NCBI GenBank assembly: GCA_026260175.1
Contig: JAKCWW010000148.1
Location: 465-64,464 of the forward strand
Reading direction: 5' to 3'
Length of the DNA stretch: 64,000 bases
Origin: Reticulitermes lucifugus
Taxonomy: Eukaryota; Arthropoda; Insecta; Blattodea; Rhinotermitidae
A program made the position numbers and the translations under genes. Below the pieces are notes generated by a model, which did no database searches, was not told the origin of the DNA, and saw only the letters and a program-made list of their open reading frames with translations. This document shows positions 11,388-22,349 of this stretch, in pieces; positions within the stretch are counted from its first letter, which is position 1; every line of letters starts with the position of its first letter.

Positions 11388-11434
11388 GTTCACCTGAAGT
11401 AGGAAATAGAACACATTTCCGAAACGTCCGTATA
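11388..11434 (+). ncRNA. Solitary hammerhead-like motif
   Basis: The plus strand reads CACCTGAAGTAGGAAAT, a short loop, ATTTCCGAAACGTCCG. Stem II is six perfect pairs (GGAAAT with ATTTCC), followed directly by GAAACGTC. The first box is CTGAAGT rather than CTGAAGA, and stem I is not obvious. There is no mirror copy nearby, so this is a single motif, unlike the palindromic copies. Confidence 0.45.
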
Positions 11435-11643
11435 TATCATGGACTAGAAAGACTGGAGGAGTCCAGGCCAATGGCTTCCATAAAATGCAAGACAGCCATT
11501 AACACTAGTGTTCTTACTTTGGGAACAAGCAAAATTCACAATGAAATTAACTGTATTATCTTCGAACGTTCTATATATATTTTTCATAACATCTTACTCA
11601 AACTACTGGACATACAAGTACAAACCAAAACACATTCATTTCA

Positions 11644-11815
11644 CCGAGCGACTTGGCTCAGTCGGTAAAGTTTATGACTCGTGTTCGCGGGGCGTCCGGT
11701 TCGCAAATCGCCCAAGCTACCGATTATCATTAGTGATGTCCACTTTAGCCACGCCAGGCAAATGCCCGTACAGTGCTTTAAATCAGGCCAAACCCTCTCA
11801 TATCCTTTACAATTT
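11644..11815 (+). mobile_element. tRNA-derived SINE
   Basis: The head reads CGACTTGGCTCAGTCGGTAA (A box at about 11652-11670), followed about 40 bp later by CCGGTTCGCAAATCGCCC (B box at about 11696-11713). This is the spacing of a tRNA-type Pol III promoter. The body includes GATGTCCACTTTAGCCACGC and ends before the LINE relic at 11885. The tRNA-like region cannot fold as an intact tRNA. Confidence 0.7.
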
Positions 11816-11884
11816 CTTATTCACAGTAATTCAGTCATAAAGAGAGTTTCATGGTTAGTAATAATCGCATTACTTTTCAGACGA

Positions 11885-12215
11885 TTAACTCAAGAAGGGT
11901 GAGATGTAAGGGGCAGGTTACACTAATGGAAGATTAGAAAAATGTGTAAGAATTCTGGCGGCAAAACCTGAAAGAAAGACACAACTTGCAAGACCAAGGC
12001 GTCGATGGGATTATAATTCGAAAGTTGATCTTGAATAGGTGAAATAGAATGGAGTGGACAGAATTAATATCGCTCAGTAAAAGGACAAGTTGCGGGCTGT
12101 TTTAAATACGGTAACGAATTATCGGATTTTGTAGAACGCTCGTAATTTCTTGAATACATGATGACTCTGCTTCATGGATTTATTTCGTTAGTTAGTAGTT
12201 TAGTTAGATAATTAT
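11885..12215 (+). mobile_element. LINE 3' end relic, AGTT-tailed family
   Basis: The copy begins CTCAAGAAGGGTGAGATGTA and includes AATATCGCTCAGTAAAAGGA and CGGTAACGAATTATCGG. It ends in a GTTAGTTAGTAGTTTAGTTAG tail-like run at about 12190-12210. It is more diverged than the copy at 10225-10525 but has the same order of blocks. Confidence 0.65.
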
Positions 12216-13063
12216 TTATTTGCTTAGTCACTAATTATCCTAACACCCGAGGACATATAGTCGGACTACCTGAGGGATCCAGTAAACGAAAGGTTTTGTT
12301 CCTAGACCCAAACAATTCTAAGCAAACTGATATCCGTTTCAAAGGATGTAGTATGTTTTGTACAGCAACAGAAGAAGTTATTGCAAAGCACATGAAACAC
12401 TACTTCATCCTATTTCGCCCAATTTCATACCCTTCTGTATTTGTCCCTTCCTACCTCTCCTTATTCTTTTCACCTTATATTCTTCGTACAAATGAACTTT
12501 ATTTAAGACATAAATTTATTTTAACATTAAATTGCTTTAAACATGTTAGAGCTTTCTTTTCTTAAACTAAGCTTAAAGTTGCAGAAAAAGCAATTTATGT
12601 GTATATGTAATCTTGCAGTAACCTTGTACACTGTTTCTACACGTGTCACTAACATAAAGGTCAATTGGTACTTATTGAGGAATTAATTAAAGACAAATGT
12701 GTTCAGAAAACCCTTTACCTTCATAACTTGAAAGTTCCTGCAGTCAGCCACATTTAGACAAACACATTGCACTTTGTGGTCCAAGAAAACATGAGGTATG
12801 TTGCGGCTGACGTGGGCAGTGCAAAGCGGAGAAATACATGCTCGGCCCCACTAATGCTTTGCTTCCATGTGTATACACTTCCTCACATACACAACAACAA
12901 AAGGTCAAGCCTTTTTGTTTTATATTTAACAAAGTTTCCAAGGAGTATGCTGCCTCCTTCTTCAGGGTCACAATGCAAAGAACTCAAGACTCAATAACAT
13001 ATAAAAATTACATTGTTAAATTAAAGTTTCAAATTTTCTGGGAAGTAACGCTGGTCTTTGGAT
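12216..13063. other. Unassigned AT-rich sequence
   Basis: Overlapping short frames exist on both strands near 12744-13128, but none resembles a known protein. No repeat was recognised. Confidence 0.4.
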
Positions 13064-13260
13064 GTAGTTCACGACGTTTCGAAGAAACGTACTTCCTTCA
13101 TCTTCAGGGCCAAGCAGACTACGAATAATTCTGCTTTAACCTGAAGATGAAAGCATCACCTTTGAGACGATTCATCTCAATGTGTTTCAACAACAATAAA
13201 ACCTATCACAAATGATCGGTATTAACTAAAACAACACCATTGTTCGAAACGTCGCCAACG
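13064..13260. repeat. Palindrome B with hammerhead-like motifs
   Basis: A divergent pair of motifs flanks a short inverted repeat (AAGCAG near 13112 with CTGCTT near 13131). The left motif on the minus strand (13069-13112) reads CTGAAGATGAAGG, a loop, CTTCGAAACGTCGTG. The right motif on the plus strand (13137-13175) reads CTGAAGATGAAAGCATCACC then TTTGAGACG, with an AAAG/CTTT stem and a decayed GAAAC box. A third GTTCGAAACGTCGCC lies at about 13240-13254. The arms have diverged more than in A or C. Confidence 0.55.
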
Positions 13261-13353
13261 ATGTACTTACAGAGGTTAACTGCCCAGAAGATATGGACGT
13301 CGAGCAGCAATCATGTGAGCAACTCAAATCCGGCATTATAGTGTTCACTCATT

Positions 13354-13391
13354 ATTATTATTATTATCATCATCATCATCATCATCATCAA
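13354..13391. repeat. ATT/CAT trinucleotide microsatellite
   Basis: A run of ATT units changes into CAT units, ending at the T-run of the adjacent SINE. The CAT repeat also continues on the other side of the SINE at 13564-13575. Confidence 0.85.
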
Positions 13392-13563
13392 TTTTTTTTT
13401 CTATGGCTCGACAGCCCTATATGGGCCTGGGCCTCCTCGTTTCGTCGAGGNNNNNNNNNNNNNNNNNNNNNNNNNNNNNNNNNNNNNNNNNNNNNNNNNN
13501 NNNNNCCTAGTAAGCGAGCGGCCGAAGACCCACGCCTTAGACCGCACGGCCACTGGGATCGGC
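13391..13563 (-). mobile_element. tRNA(Leu/Ser)-type SINE, copy 2, with assembly gap
   Basis: On the minus strand the A box TGGCCGTGCGGTCTAAGGCG lies at 13533-13552. The distal body (ATGGCTCGACAGCCCTATAT on the plus strand) and a T-run (the A tail) lie at 13391-13440. The centre is lost in the N run. CATCATCATCAA occurs on both sides (about 13380-13391 and 13564-13575), so the element inserted into a CAT microsatellite, which either provided or mimics the target duplication. Confidence 0.85.
13451..13505. other. Assembly gap (55 N)
   Basis: The N run falls inside the SINE, where dispersed near-identical copies are likely to break assembly. Any open frame crossing it is an artefact. Confidence 0.99.
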
Positions 13564-13579
13564 CATCATCATCAATAGT

Positions 13580-14726
13580 CCGGCTAAATAGTACCAGACC
13601 AATGACGATTATTCTTCCGTCCTCTAGCGGCCACAGATTTGTTTGTCTGTCTCATGATTTGTGCTTTAACATCCTTCGAGATATTCTATTTCTAACCTTT
13701 CTATAGGTCCCTCCATAATCCAGGTAATGAATTCTATATTCCTTTAGCTTCTAGCTTTAATATAAGTCTCTGCTATTTGGTAATTAAATAAGTCGCTCCC
13801 TTCTAGCTTCCAAATATTGAAAACCAACTTCAGACCTTGAAAAACAAGGCCGTTTTCTTGGTGCATTTACAAAACAAAATTACAGAATGCGCGCCTACTA
13901 TATTTAGCACGTCTGTCTGTATATTTGCTTTAACAAATTAAGAACTTCGTAACTGATTTAGATTAAATTTAACGGAGGGATCTTAATAATTTGTCCGAAG
14001 CATTAAAATCTTGTTTGAAATCACACAGCGATTGTAGACTAAAGAGCTAAAGAGTTTTCTGCTTCCATTTATACGTACACAACGAAGCGAGGTTCTAGAA
14101 AAAGGAGAGAAAACATTCTATTCTGAAAAATATATTCTTAATAGCATAATTTTCCGTCAGCCTGGCGGTAATTAAGATGATTACACAAAACAAATGTTAT
14201 CTGATTACTCGATACAAAAATTCTAGCAACGTAAACTCTAAATTTACATATTGCACTTTGGAGGTGCAACGCAACGGTTGGAAACGGAAATGACCAGTTT
14301 TGCAGCACACCATTAACAGCAGCCTGAATGTTGTAGAAGCTTTATTACCAGCCCTGTTCAATTCACTGAGGAGCAATCCGCATGTAACATACCTAATTGA
14401 ATGAGTAAACGCACATCCGAGACCTGTAACACCCCTCATAGGCTTCCATTTCCCTGTACCATATAAGCAGACCTGGAAGGATCGGTCCGACACAAACACT
14501 TTTCAGCGTTTAGAAGTTTATTTTGTGCTCATTTTGATTTAGTCATTGGGGTAAACTGCACTTCTCAGGTTAACATATATATATAGGTTCAACGGACAGA
14601 ATAAATTACAAATCACTGTAATTTCCCACCATTTTGTTTCCAGCTCTTGATATTGTGTGAATGCTTGATGGGCAAAGCCTATGCCTTTCTGAAAGAACTT
14701 CGTCCCGTTGTGTTGTTAAGAGTACA
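13580..14726. other. Unassigned AT-rich sequence
   Basis: A minus-strand frame of 100 codons (14197-14499) shows no recognisable domain. No repeat was identified. Confidence 0.4.
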
Positions 14727-14976
14727 AAAATTAAAACAATATCTGTCCGAACAACACAATTCTATTTATTATATAGGACTACATGTTTCGACGTATCTCA
14801 GGTCAACCTCAGATTCACAATTGGTCTTTAAAACATACTAAGGAAGAAATATTTCTTCCTCAATATGTTTAAAGACCATGTTTGAAGCTGAGAATGACCT
14901 GAGATAGGTCAAAAAATGCAGTTCTGTATAATAAATAGAATACAGCTGTGTTTGGACAGATACTGCTTTAATTTTT
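14727..14976. repeat. Palindrome C, near-perfect, no spacer
   Basis: Two arms of about 125 bp meet at a perfect 20-base palindrome, AGGAAGAAATATTTCTTCCT (14841-14860), with no loop. Outer ends match as AAAAATTAAAACAATATCTG on the left and its mirror CAGATACTGC...TTTAATTTTT on the right. Each arm holds a divergent hammerhead-like motif: minus strand 14778-14812 with CGAAACATGTAGT, and plus strand 14886-14924 with a seven-base loop on a perfect GACC/GGTC stem. This length without spacer would form a strong cruciform or hairpin RNA. Confidence 0.8.
14886..14924 (+). ncRNA. Hammerhead-like motif (beta type), right arm of C
   Basis: The plus strand has CTGAGAATGACC, the loop TGAGATA, then GGTC forming a perfect four-pair stem II. 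The second box has decayed to AAAAAATGC where the opposite arm keeps GAAACATGT. The left arm (14778-14812) has the reverse situation, an intact second box but a weaker stem II, so the two arms have lost different parts. Confidence 0.45.
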
Positions 14977-15199
14977 CTCCTACGCATTTCCTTATCTCAC
15001 CTTTACAACATGATACATACCTGCATATTCTTAAGAAATTATATGGTGTTAAGGTTCAGAAAGAGTTGAACTGCTTGACTCTGAAGATGAAGGCACTACC
15101 ATCCTACCAAGTCTGTAAAAATATTTCAGTGGACAAGAAGTAACATCGAAGAAGACTTGAATCTTTAATTCTCTCTAACTTTATGGGACGACTCGTAAC

Positions 15200-15745
15200 A
15201 AAACAAAACTGCATAAATGAAGACTTTAAGAGAATATATGACTGGGGAATGCTTACTGCAATTAATTATGACTCTTATATCTTTATATCAAATAACAAAT
15301 AAGATAATAAAATTATGTAGAACTATAGTTTCACGTGTTGCTTTATATGGGTGTGAAACTTTGTGTCTCCTATTAAAAGAAAAACACAGTTTGAGGATCT
15401 TCGAGAAGACGGCGGTAAGAAAAAATTTGGACCTAAAAGACAGGAAGTGAGAGGGGGAGTATCATGACGCATGACGCATGGAGGGCATGTAGAGTTTTGT
15501 ACGGAATTCCGGAAGTAAATAGATCTAGAGACCTAGTAGTACACACCAGTGTAATATTAAAATGGATATTACAGAAGTATGAAAGAATGTGTAATTAATT
15601 TGTCTGACTTAGAGAGGGACATGTGGTGCAATGTAGTAAACACTACAAAAACCTTCAAATTCCATACAACTTGGAAAATTCCTCGAAGAGCTGAGAACCT
15701 GTTTAGCCTCTAAAGAAGGACTCTGCCCCATGGAGTAAATTAGCT
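15200..15745 (+). mobile_element. LINE 3' part, AGTT-tailed family, longest copy
   Basis: The 5' part of this copy still encodes a piece of reverse-transcriptase C-terminal sequence: VALYGCETLCLLLKEK at about 15337-15385, then LRIFEKTAVRKNLDLK, which matches the arthropod LINE pattern YGCETW...LRVFE...LRKIFG. It then follows the shared 3' layout (ATTAAAATGGATATTACAGA, CTCTAAAGAAGGACTCTGCC). A short direct repeat ATGACGC ATGACGC lies at 15464-15478. It is 5'-truncated and cannot be active. Confidence 0.75.
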
Positions 15746-15749
15746 ATAT

Positions 15750-16322
15750 GCTCGTGTGTTAAGGAGCTGTATTTTTCATCAAGATGAAAGCAGTAATGTT
15801 CTTCATCAATACCAAAGCCTAGATTACACACACTCACAAATTAACTTTCCCATTGAAATCTCACAAACTTATCTCACACTTTTTTAAAGCTGAATATGGG
15901 AAAATTCTTATAAAAGTCGTCAGGCCATTTCTATATACAGTTATGTTGATTCATAGTTAAGCCTGGTCTGCATGAAGCCAAAAATGGACTTTTCCATGTC
16001 CCTTGAATATTTCACAGATTTTGTTGCAACAACTATAAAGGACGTCATATTAATGTGTTTACTTCAAGCCTCTCCACTCTCCTTAATATTCTCTGAATGT
16101 CATTATCTTCCCAAGATAAAAGCTAGCCATCAACGTATGTTTTTGTACCACATAGCAATAAAACTTTAGAAGTAAGGTAGAGGGGAGGGAATGTTGAGCT
16201 AGGATATTTGTGTAAGATTTGACTGTATTTCCCTTGTGAAATCCGAAATAAAAAACAATTCAACAGCAGACGCGGTCTTGCATCGTGAAATGTCATGACT
16301 GCCTTCGGAAAAGTATATAGAT
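15750..16322. other. Unassigned sequence
   Basis: Short frames only; no domain or repeat was recognised before palindrome D. Confidence 0.4.
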
Positions 16323-16554
16323 GCTTCAGGCTTCCGCCGCGATGTAGATGAGATCTGCGATCTTCTGGGATATAACGCAGCGTTGAGTGGTAGTTCTGTA
16401 CCGACGTTTCGGGACAAACTATCGGTCGCATCTTCAAGGGTCAAGAAGTTATTGGAATTCTTGACCCTTAAGATGAAACCAATAGGTTTTCCTGAAACGT
16501 CGGTACAGAACTACCACTCAACGCTGTGTAAAATTTCAGAACAGCGCAGATCTC
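16323..16554. repeat. Palindrome D with two hammerhead-like motifs
   Basis: The arms run from GAGATCTGCG at 16350 to its mirror image ending at 16554, with the centre near TTGGAATTC (16452-16460). The left extension GCTTCAGGCTTCCGCCGCGA (16323-16342) is the reverse complement of the right extension of palindrome A, so D is the same element in the opposite sense. Motifs: minus strand 16399-16445 (GATGCGACC ... GTCCCGAAACGTCGG) and plus strand 16457-16506. The plus copy has a changed but still paired stem II (AAACC, loop AATA, GGTTT), which may hint at compensation. Confidence 0.78.
16457..16506 (+). ncRNA. Hammerhead-like motif (alpha type), right arm of D
   Basis: TTGACC (stem I), CTTAAGATG (core with one change from CTGAAGA), stem II AAACC-AATA-GGTTT, then CCTGAAACGTC and GGTACAG (GGT closing stem I with ACC). 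The stem II sequence differs from copy A at most positions yet is still fully paired. Gene conversion or chance could also explain this. Confidence 0.5.
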
Positions 16555-16559
16555 AAGTG

Positions 16560-18487
16560 AATAGGTATTTACTCTCAATAAGGTCTGCTATGACACGTAA
16601 CAAGAAATAACACTGATAGACAGCGACCTTTCAAGTGAATATGAAGAGTTCTGCAATATGTGAAGGTATATACGCAAAATTAAAATTTCATGTCATGGCT
16701 TTATTCCAGGCGAATTTTCGTTATATCATCTGACTCACGCCTGTTTCCGATGTTTCGTTTCGTTATTCATGCTATTTTAGGACCGCACTATAAGATACAT
16801 TGCACTCCGCATATAGTTGTCCATCCCATGTGCGTGTTTCTAAAACCACTATTAAATGTGTGTGTATATAAAATCATTATTCCATTATAATACCTAACTG
16901 AAGAGTTCACTATACACGAAGTTCGAGTGGTTCGCATTTCGAAAATGCCTTTGTGGACCTACTCAACCTACACCAACGGCAATTTCACTGTGCTTTCAAT
17001 TATCATCAGGCGAACAGTGAGCTTATTATTTATTCCCCAAGTGTTCTCCATTTTTCTATGAAAAGAATACAAAGCGCATGCGTCAAAAAACTGCTTTTGA
17101 TACTGCCTTCATGACAGCGGATGTGGTAATTTCAACAATGCTTGGTCTGCAACTGCTGAATTTCCGAACCATATCCTTCCACATTTCAAATGCATGCTGG
17201 CCTATTAAAAGCTAGGCGATTTCAGGTAATTTACTGGGATTAAAGCAAAGGTAAATTGTGAGAAGGACATGTACGTTTGGCAGGAGTTACAGCTCCAATG
17301 CTTCTTTGCCTCGGCCGCTTAAAATCTGGCGAAAAAGACATTTGTGCCCATTAGATATGAGACTGAGTGGAAACAGTATTATTTGGAGGCTTTGAGAAAA
17401 CATTGTCATTTATTTTAACAATTTGAAGCCTGAAATATATCTACACGTATATAAGGTTTGCAAGTGAGTTCCTAAGCCTGTAACAAAGATGGACAAGTGA
17501 ATTCTGTTTACATAAACAACAACATGGCTGCTTGTTTTGAGAATAATATGAAATAAACTCACTGCGTGAAAAGTCGAGGGGTTCTTATAAGTTACGTATG
17601 GTGGTATATGTACAGTAACAACTGTGGTTTCATGGATTAATTTGACTATAGAAATGAAAATATAGATAAAATGTTCTTGTTCGTGAGACACGTTTTTGAG
17701 GTGTGAAGTTGGAACAAGGTCTGGTTTCATAAATAAAGTTTCCTTTTGTATACAAAATTCTTTGGAATTTTAACATAATTACATCTTTAATATAAACGTT
17801 ACAATAATTTTAAATTTCATACTGATAAAGAACTTACCATATAATAAACGGATTTAAACGTCACTACTCTTGCCACTGTAGGAATACGTTCTTTTTCAAT
17901 CCTAGATTTAAATGAAGCATCAATTTTCACTCACCAATTTCGAATGGATAAATTTAGTTTGTATAAAATAGTTATGTCATTAATATAATGGACCACAGTA
18001 ATGCGAACTATATCTGCTACATTTACGTTACCTGTAAAAGCAGTACTTCAAATACAAATTATTTACATAAACATTAATTTGTCCATATTAGTTAAAATCA
18101 TTACCATGAACATTAAATATGAAAAATTCGTCTTATTTCTTACTCACATATTCATAGGCCTATATTGTGCAAAATTTTAAATAAAATCGTCAGTCTTAAA
18201 TATACACATGTTTCAAAAATGTAGCTTGAGAACAATGGCGGTTAGAGCAATATATATACTGTTACTTTGGCAAATGAATTAAATCCGGAAGCATGATTGA
18301 CTGATGAATAATTTGATTCATCGGTATTGCATGTTTAGTGTTCTTTTGTTTTAACTCAGAACTACTGAATCGGAAAACAGAAAGATTACAACATTCAGTT
18401 ATTACGCACTAATAGACTGCCAACAATATCCTGTCAGAGTTGTTAACGCTGTGTTACTTGGTATGGGTTTCCTATTATATCTATTAT
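16560..18487. other. Unassigned AT-rich sequence
   Basis: The longest frame (106 codons, minus, 17410-17730) is hydrophobic but lacks any recognisable domain and has no flanking splice pattern that I trust. Nothing else was identified. Confidence 0.4.
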
Positions 18488-18725
18488 TGCAGCCGAAATA
18501 GCTCCGTCAGTGCAGTGACTGGCTAAGTGATAAATGACGGAGATTCGATTCCCGGCACATGCAGACGGTTCTCTCTTCGATACAGCATCAAGATCCAAAT
18601 TGGCACCACTACATCTACGTTCGGGACTAAAGCAGTTGGGGACGTAAGGCTGGTCATTCAACTCTATCTGGTGCCTATGGTAAGAATGAGTGGATTTCTA
18701 CCTCCAGCCCTTACTCATATATGAT
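18488..18725 (+). mobile_element. tRNA-derived SINE
   Basis: The head reads CCGAAATAGCTCCGTCAGTG (A-box region, about 18493-18512), followed by GGAGATTCGATTCCCGGC (B box, about 18538-18555), a good Pol III promoter pair. The body GACGTAAGGCTGGTCATTCA to CCTCCAGCCCTTACTCATAT follows. I found no second copy in the window. Both strands have spurious short frames through it. Confidence 0.7.
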
Positions 18726-18878
18726 ATATGCTAAATCAAGCACGATAACAATTTTAATCTTACATTTACCTGTACTAAATTCAGAATTATTTGAAATCAC
18801 TTACTCATAATGAATTATCATTATATCTATATTTTACTATTACTACACGCATTACGGATGTTTGTAGCAGATTTTTGT

Positions 18879-19064
18879 GACGAAAGCAGCTACTGGATGA
18901 TGTTAAGGAAAAGAGAAGTGGCTGGAAATTGGAAGAGGAAACACTAGATCGCCCTCTGTGGAGAATTCGATTTGGAAGAAGCTACGGACCCGTTGTAAGA
19001 GAGACTACTGAATGAATGAATGAATGAATGAATGAATGAATGAATGAATGAACGAATGATTGAA
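18879..19064 (+). mobile_element. RTE-like LINE 3' end with TGAA tail
   Basis: The plus strand encodes the extreme C-terminus KQLLDDVKEKRSGWKLEEET and then LDRPLWRIRFGRSYGPVVRE, matching the copies at 29621-30060, 36243-36305 and 46226-47043. It ends in about 13 TGAA units (19009-19064). Short tandem repeats at the 3' end, rather than poly(A), are typical of RTE-clade elements. It is strongly 5'-truncated (about 190 bp). Confidence 0.8.
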
Positions 19065-19865
19065 TACGACAATTAAACGTTGGTTTCCTTACAAAGCGGA
19101 GAATTTGCCTAATTGTGGTATTGCTTTCCTATGATCTAAACTCAGTATGTATCTTCTTTCCTAGGATTATGGGTTCTTTCGTTATCATTATCACTATATA
19201 TAAGAACCAAAAAGCTAAATCGTTAAAAAAATTAATACGGAAAACAAGAAATTAAATTTAGTACTATTTTTTATTTAATAAAAAAAAATTTCGAGCAGAA
19301 TACATTAAAAATACACTTCTTTTGCGTAACGTTCAGGCACATATATAGGCTACATATTTTAACAATGCTGTTCTTATTTGCCCTTCTGAAGAAATGTTTA
19401 AGTACAGATCAACTACAAAAAATTTCCGTCAAACATAAACTCACAGACTCGCATCGTCTTCATATTATGTTTGTTGATACAGACAACATTTCTTACAGAA
19501 CGTGTGGGTATATTATTAATATAACTTTACACAAAATTTAACACGCTAAATCCAACCATTCTTCAGTTATCGCAATGAAACCAAAAACCAAGAAATTTTT
19601 CGCGCGACCCTCACCTCATCAGTTTGCATTCTACAAAAGCATTCCCTACATAAAGTTCTATAGTCTTTTAAAGCCTACTGCCATCCGTCATTTCATCAGT
19701 TTAAAGTAAATACCATTTACGTCTCTCCCAACACATATGTTTGCAAATTTTAGACAATAAAATTTACAGCAATTGCCTCTTTTCCAATGACATAACATTG
19801 ATGCCAAGATTTTTAAAATTCTGTCCGCTGATACAAAACTTGAAACGTGGAAACCAAAATGCACA

Positions 19866-19909
<44 letters not shown>
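19866..19909. repeat. CA dinucleotide microsatellite
   Basis: About 20 CA units in a row. The open frames across it (poly-TH or poly-VC) are repeat artefacts. Confidence 0.95.
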
Positions 19910-19912
<3 letters not shown>

Positions 19913-21944
19913 TGATAATCATATAAGCCTAATTTTCCATTTCTATGAAAGGAAGTAAGCTAGAAAATTAAATGAATTAATGAGCAATTCGCATGCGCAG
20001 CGGTGTGTCGGTGTGACGAAATATACTTTTAATTTTTCAACATTTCTCGCAAACTTCTGAAGCCGTAGCAACATTAACAAAATTTAATTTCAGACCCTGA
20101 AAGGATGCAATTTAACAGACCTCTGAAAAACACACATTTTCTGAACTATTATTTCTATAAAACGAAAACGCGCACAACGATGAAGGCGCGAAATTTTTCT
20201 TTAGCTTTTCGTCCGAAGGCGACAAATAATGAATCATGGAAACCTATATAAATTTATCACTGGAATAAAGTAAGTTAAATTATATGCCCGAGGAGATCAT
20301 AGAAATGCCTAAAAATTGCGTGTGTGAATCAATTGCAAGCAAGACGACGACACGAGACTTTGAGGTTATCTATATTCTGTTAAGGAGTTCTTCACAACAT
20401 TAAGGTAAAGCAGCAATAATAACACTAATAGACCTCGTAAACTAGACGTCTATGTAACAGGACAGTAGGCTTCCAGTTTTGCTCGCACCCCTCGTCAATA
20501 CGTTAGAAAATGACCTAACAAACTTGAAAATGTATGTTACTATGACTACATGTTTAAGACCTGTAACACCACTTATTTTCCACCGTGCTAAATTTACTTC
20601 AAAGTAAAGGCTTATGCAAGAGCTTACTGACAGTGAATAAATAAAAATGTATAAACGGTAGTTTTATAACGGTGATTATATCGTGGCATTTCTTCTGTAG
20701 CTTTTACGTGTTCCTGTCTCATAGTTTCAAATTTCTACAACATACGAGATACCCAACTCTAAAATTTCAAATTTCACTCTCCTGTTTCTCTCTATGCACC
20801 AGAATTAACATGCCGGTCATCAACCGGGGACATCACCTCCATTCCCCCATTTATTTATCCTGCACCAATTTAATATCCTCCTCGGTAATACGCATGCTGC
20901 ACATCACACGGCGCACAAGTCTCGCCCAGGTTCGATCCAGGGACCGTCCAGGCCAGCTGACATCACAAATCTTCAGTTCACTAGCAAAAGTGACTAAGTC
21001 CATCGTGGAAAAAAGAAGGGAAGAACAGTGCTTCCAATTCGAAAGTGAAAAATGGACATAAAGTAAGTACTAGTTGTGAATGATTCTCTAATGCTTGAGG
21101 CTATAATATGTGATGAATTTAAACTACATTGAACAGGAAGAAGCAACCATAATGCGAGCTATGGAACTGCATAATCAACGCACGTATAATGATCTCAAAT
21201 AAAAAAATCCACATATAATTGAAAAATTACACAAATATTGTCTGCTGTATGCCTTTCGCATTATACGAATGAGAGTATTTATTTTTTCTTAACTTTATCA
21301 CTTTAGTTATCAATCTTGACAGGAGAAAATACGGATTACTCTGTGATCCGACGCTACAGATATATTTATTATAGCTACTCTCAGTTGACCAAACTCGTGT
21401 TTTCGAAACAAACATTTTAAAGTTCAGTGTCACTTATTTTCACATTAAGAATCTTGCACTTTGAACTTTTATTACATTTACGTTCTTCGTAAGGTCTTCA
21501 GAAGACAAAGGTATTATTTCCCTAAACAGTATTATGCGGCTGATTGACGTAAAGGGGAAAGTAGTGCGTTGTGTGTAATGTAAGAACACAAATTTTAGAT
21601 AACGTTAAATAAATTTTAATTTTCAAATAGTTAAGAAAATATTAACAAACATTCAGCTTAATGGATACTGCTTTATAATCGGAGGAAAAGTGCCTCACGC
21701 TAATGTCCGTATTAAATTTCCAGTCTTCTCCACGACTCCAAGTGTGAAACTTAAACTTCGTTTGGACATAAAATATAGTATCTTTAATTACAAAGTAAAT
21801 TAAGTACACGGAAGCAAAGTAAACACATTTATCACGTATATTCGGGTGACAAAACATTTGAAATTTAAAAAATGAAACAATAAAATATAACAATTTTACA
21901 TTATTGAATACGAAAACTTAAAAGCGAATGTAAATAACACTAGC

Positions 21945-22035
21945 TAATAAAAACAGAACTCACTAACTAATAAACACAGAACTACCTTAGTAAATAGTAA
22001 ACAGAACTTAGTAACTAATAAACACAGAACTAACT
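21945..22035. repeat. Degenerate short tandem repeat
   Basis: The unit ACTAACTAATAAACACAGA recurs in three to four imperfect forms with spacing of roughly 24-32 bp. Confidence 0.6.
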
Positions 22036-22349
22036 ATTTCGAAGAGACAATATCTGTTGAAAGAAACAGTTGGGCAGCCGCGAAGAATTTATGGAATGTA
22101 ATTTTCCTGACGTTTTATATATTAGCCAGCCATTTTATGTAAATTTAAGTCAACCCTTTCCATGAAAAAGGCGGGATTGTTTTTGGGATTATTATCACTT
22201 TATCTGCAATATGTAACAATAACTAAAACTTAACATTTGCTTTATACTGCATAATAACATTACATGTTATACAATCATGGAACAGCACAGTAATCTTAAG
22301 GTAATTTGTCACGTTGTTTTGTAAACACTAAGATACTACAGCAAACTTT

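Larger units (their letters stand above)
19070..22349. other. AT-rich sequence with a CA repeat, otherwise unassigned
   Basis: Apart from the CA microsatellite at 19866-19909 and a loose tandem near 21945-22035, I see nothing identifiable. A 129-codon plus-strand frame (20672-21061) contains a run similar to a common repeat-derived frame (HITRRTSLAQVRSRDRPGQL) and includes GGTTCGATCCAGGG, so part of 20810-20990 may be an old repeat. Confidence 0.4.

Noticed and set aside
13293-13706. 137-codon plus-strand frame
   Set aside because: It runs through a microsatellite, a SINE and the N gap, so it is an artefact.
20672-21061. 129-codon plus-strand frame with RRTSLAQVRSRDRPGQL
   Set aside because: This type of peptide recurs as translation of arthropod repeats; the segment includes GGTTCGATCCAGGG, a B-box-like run. 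No protein family was recognised.
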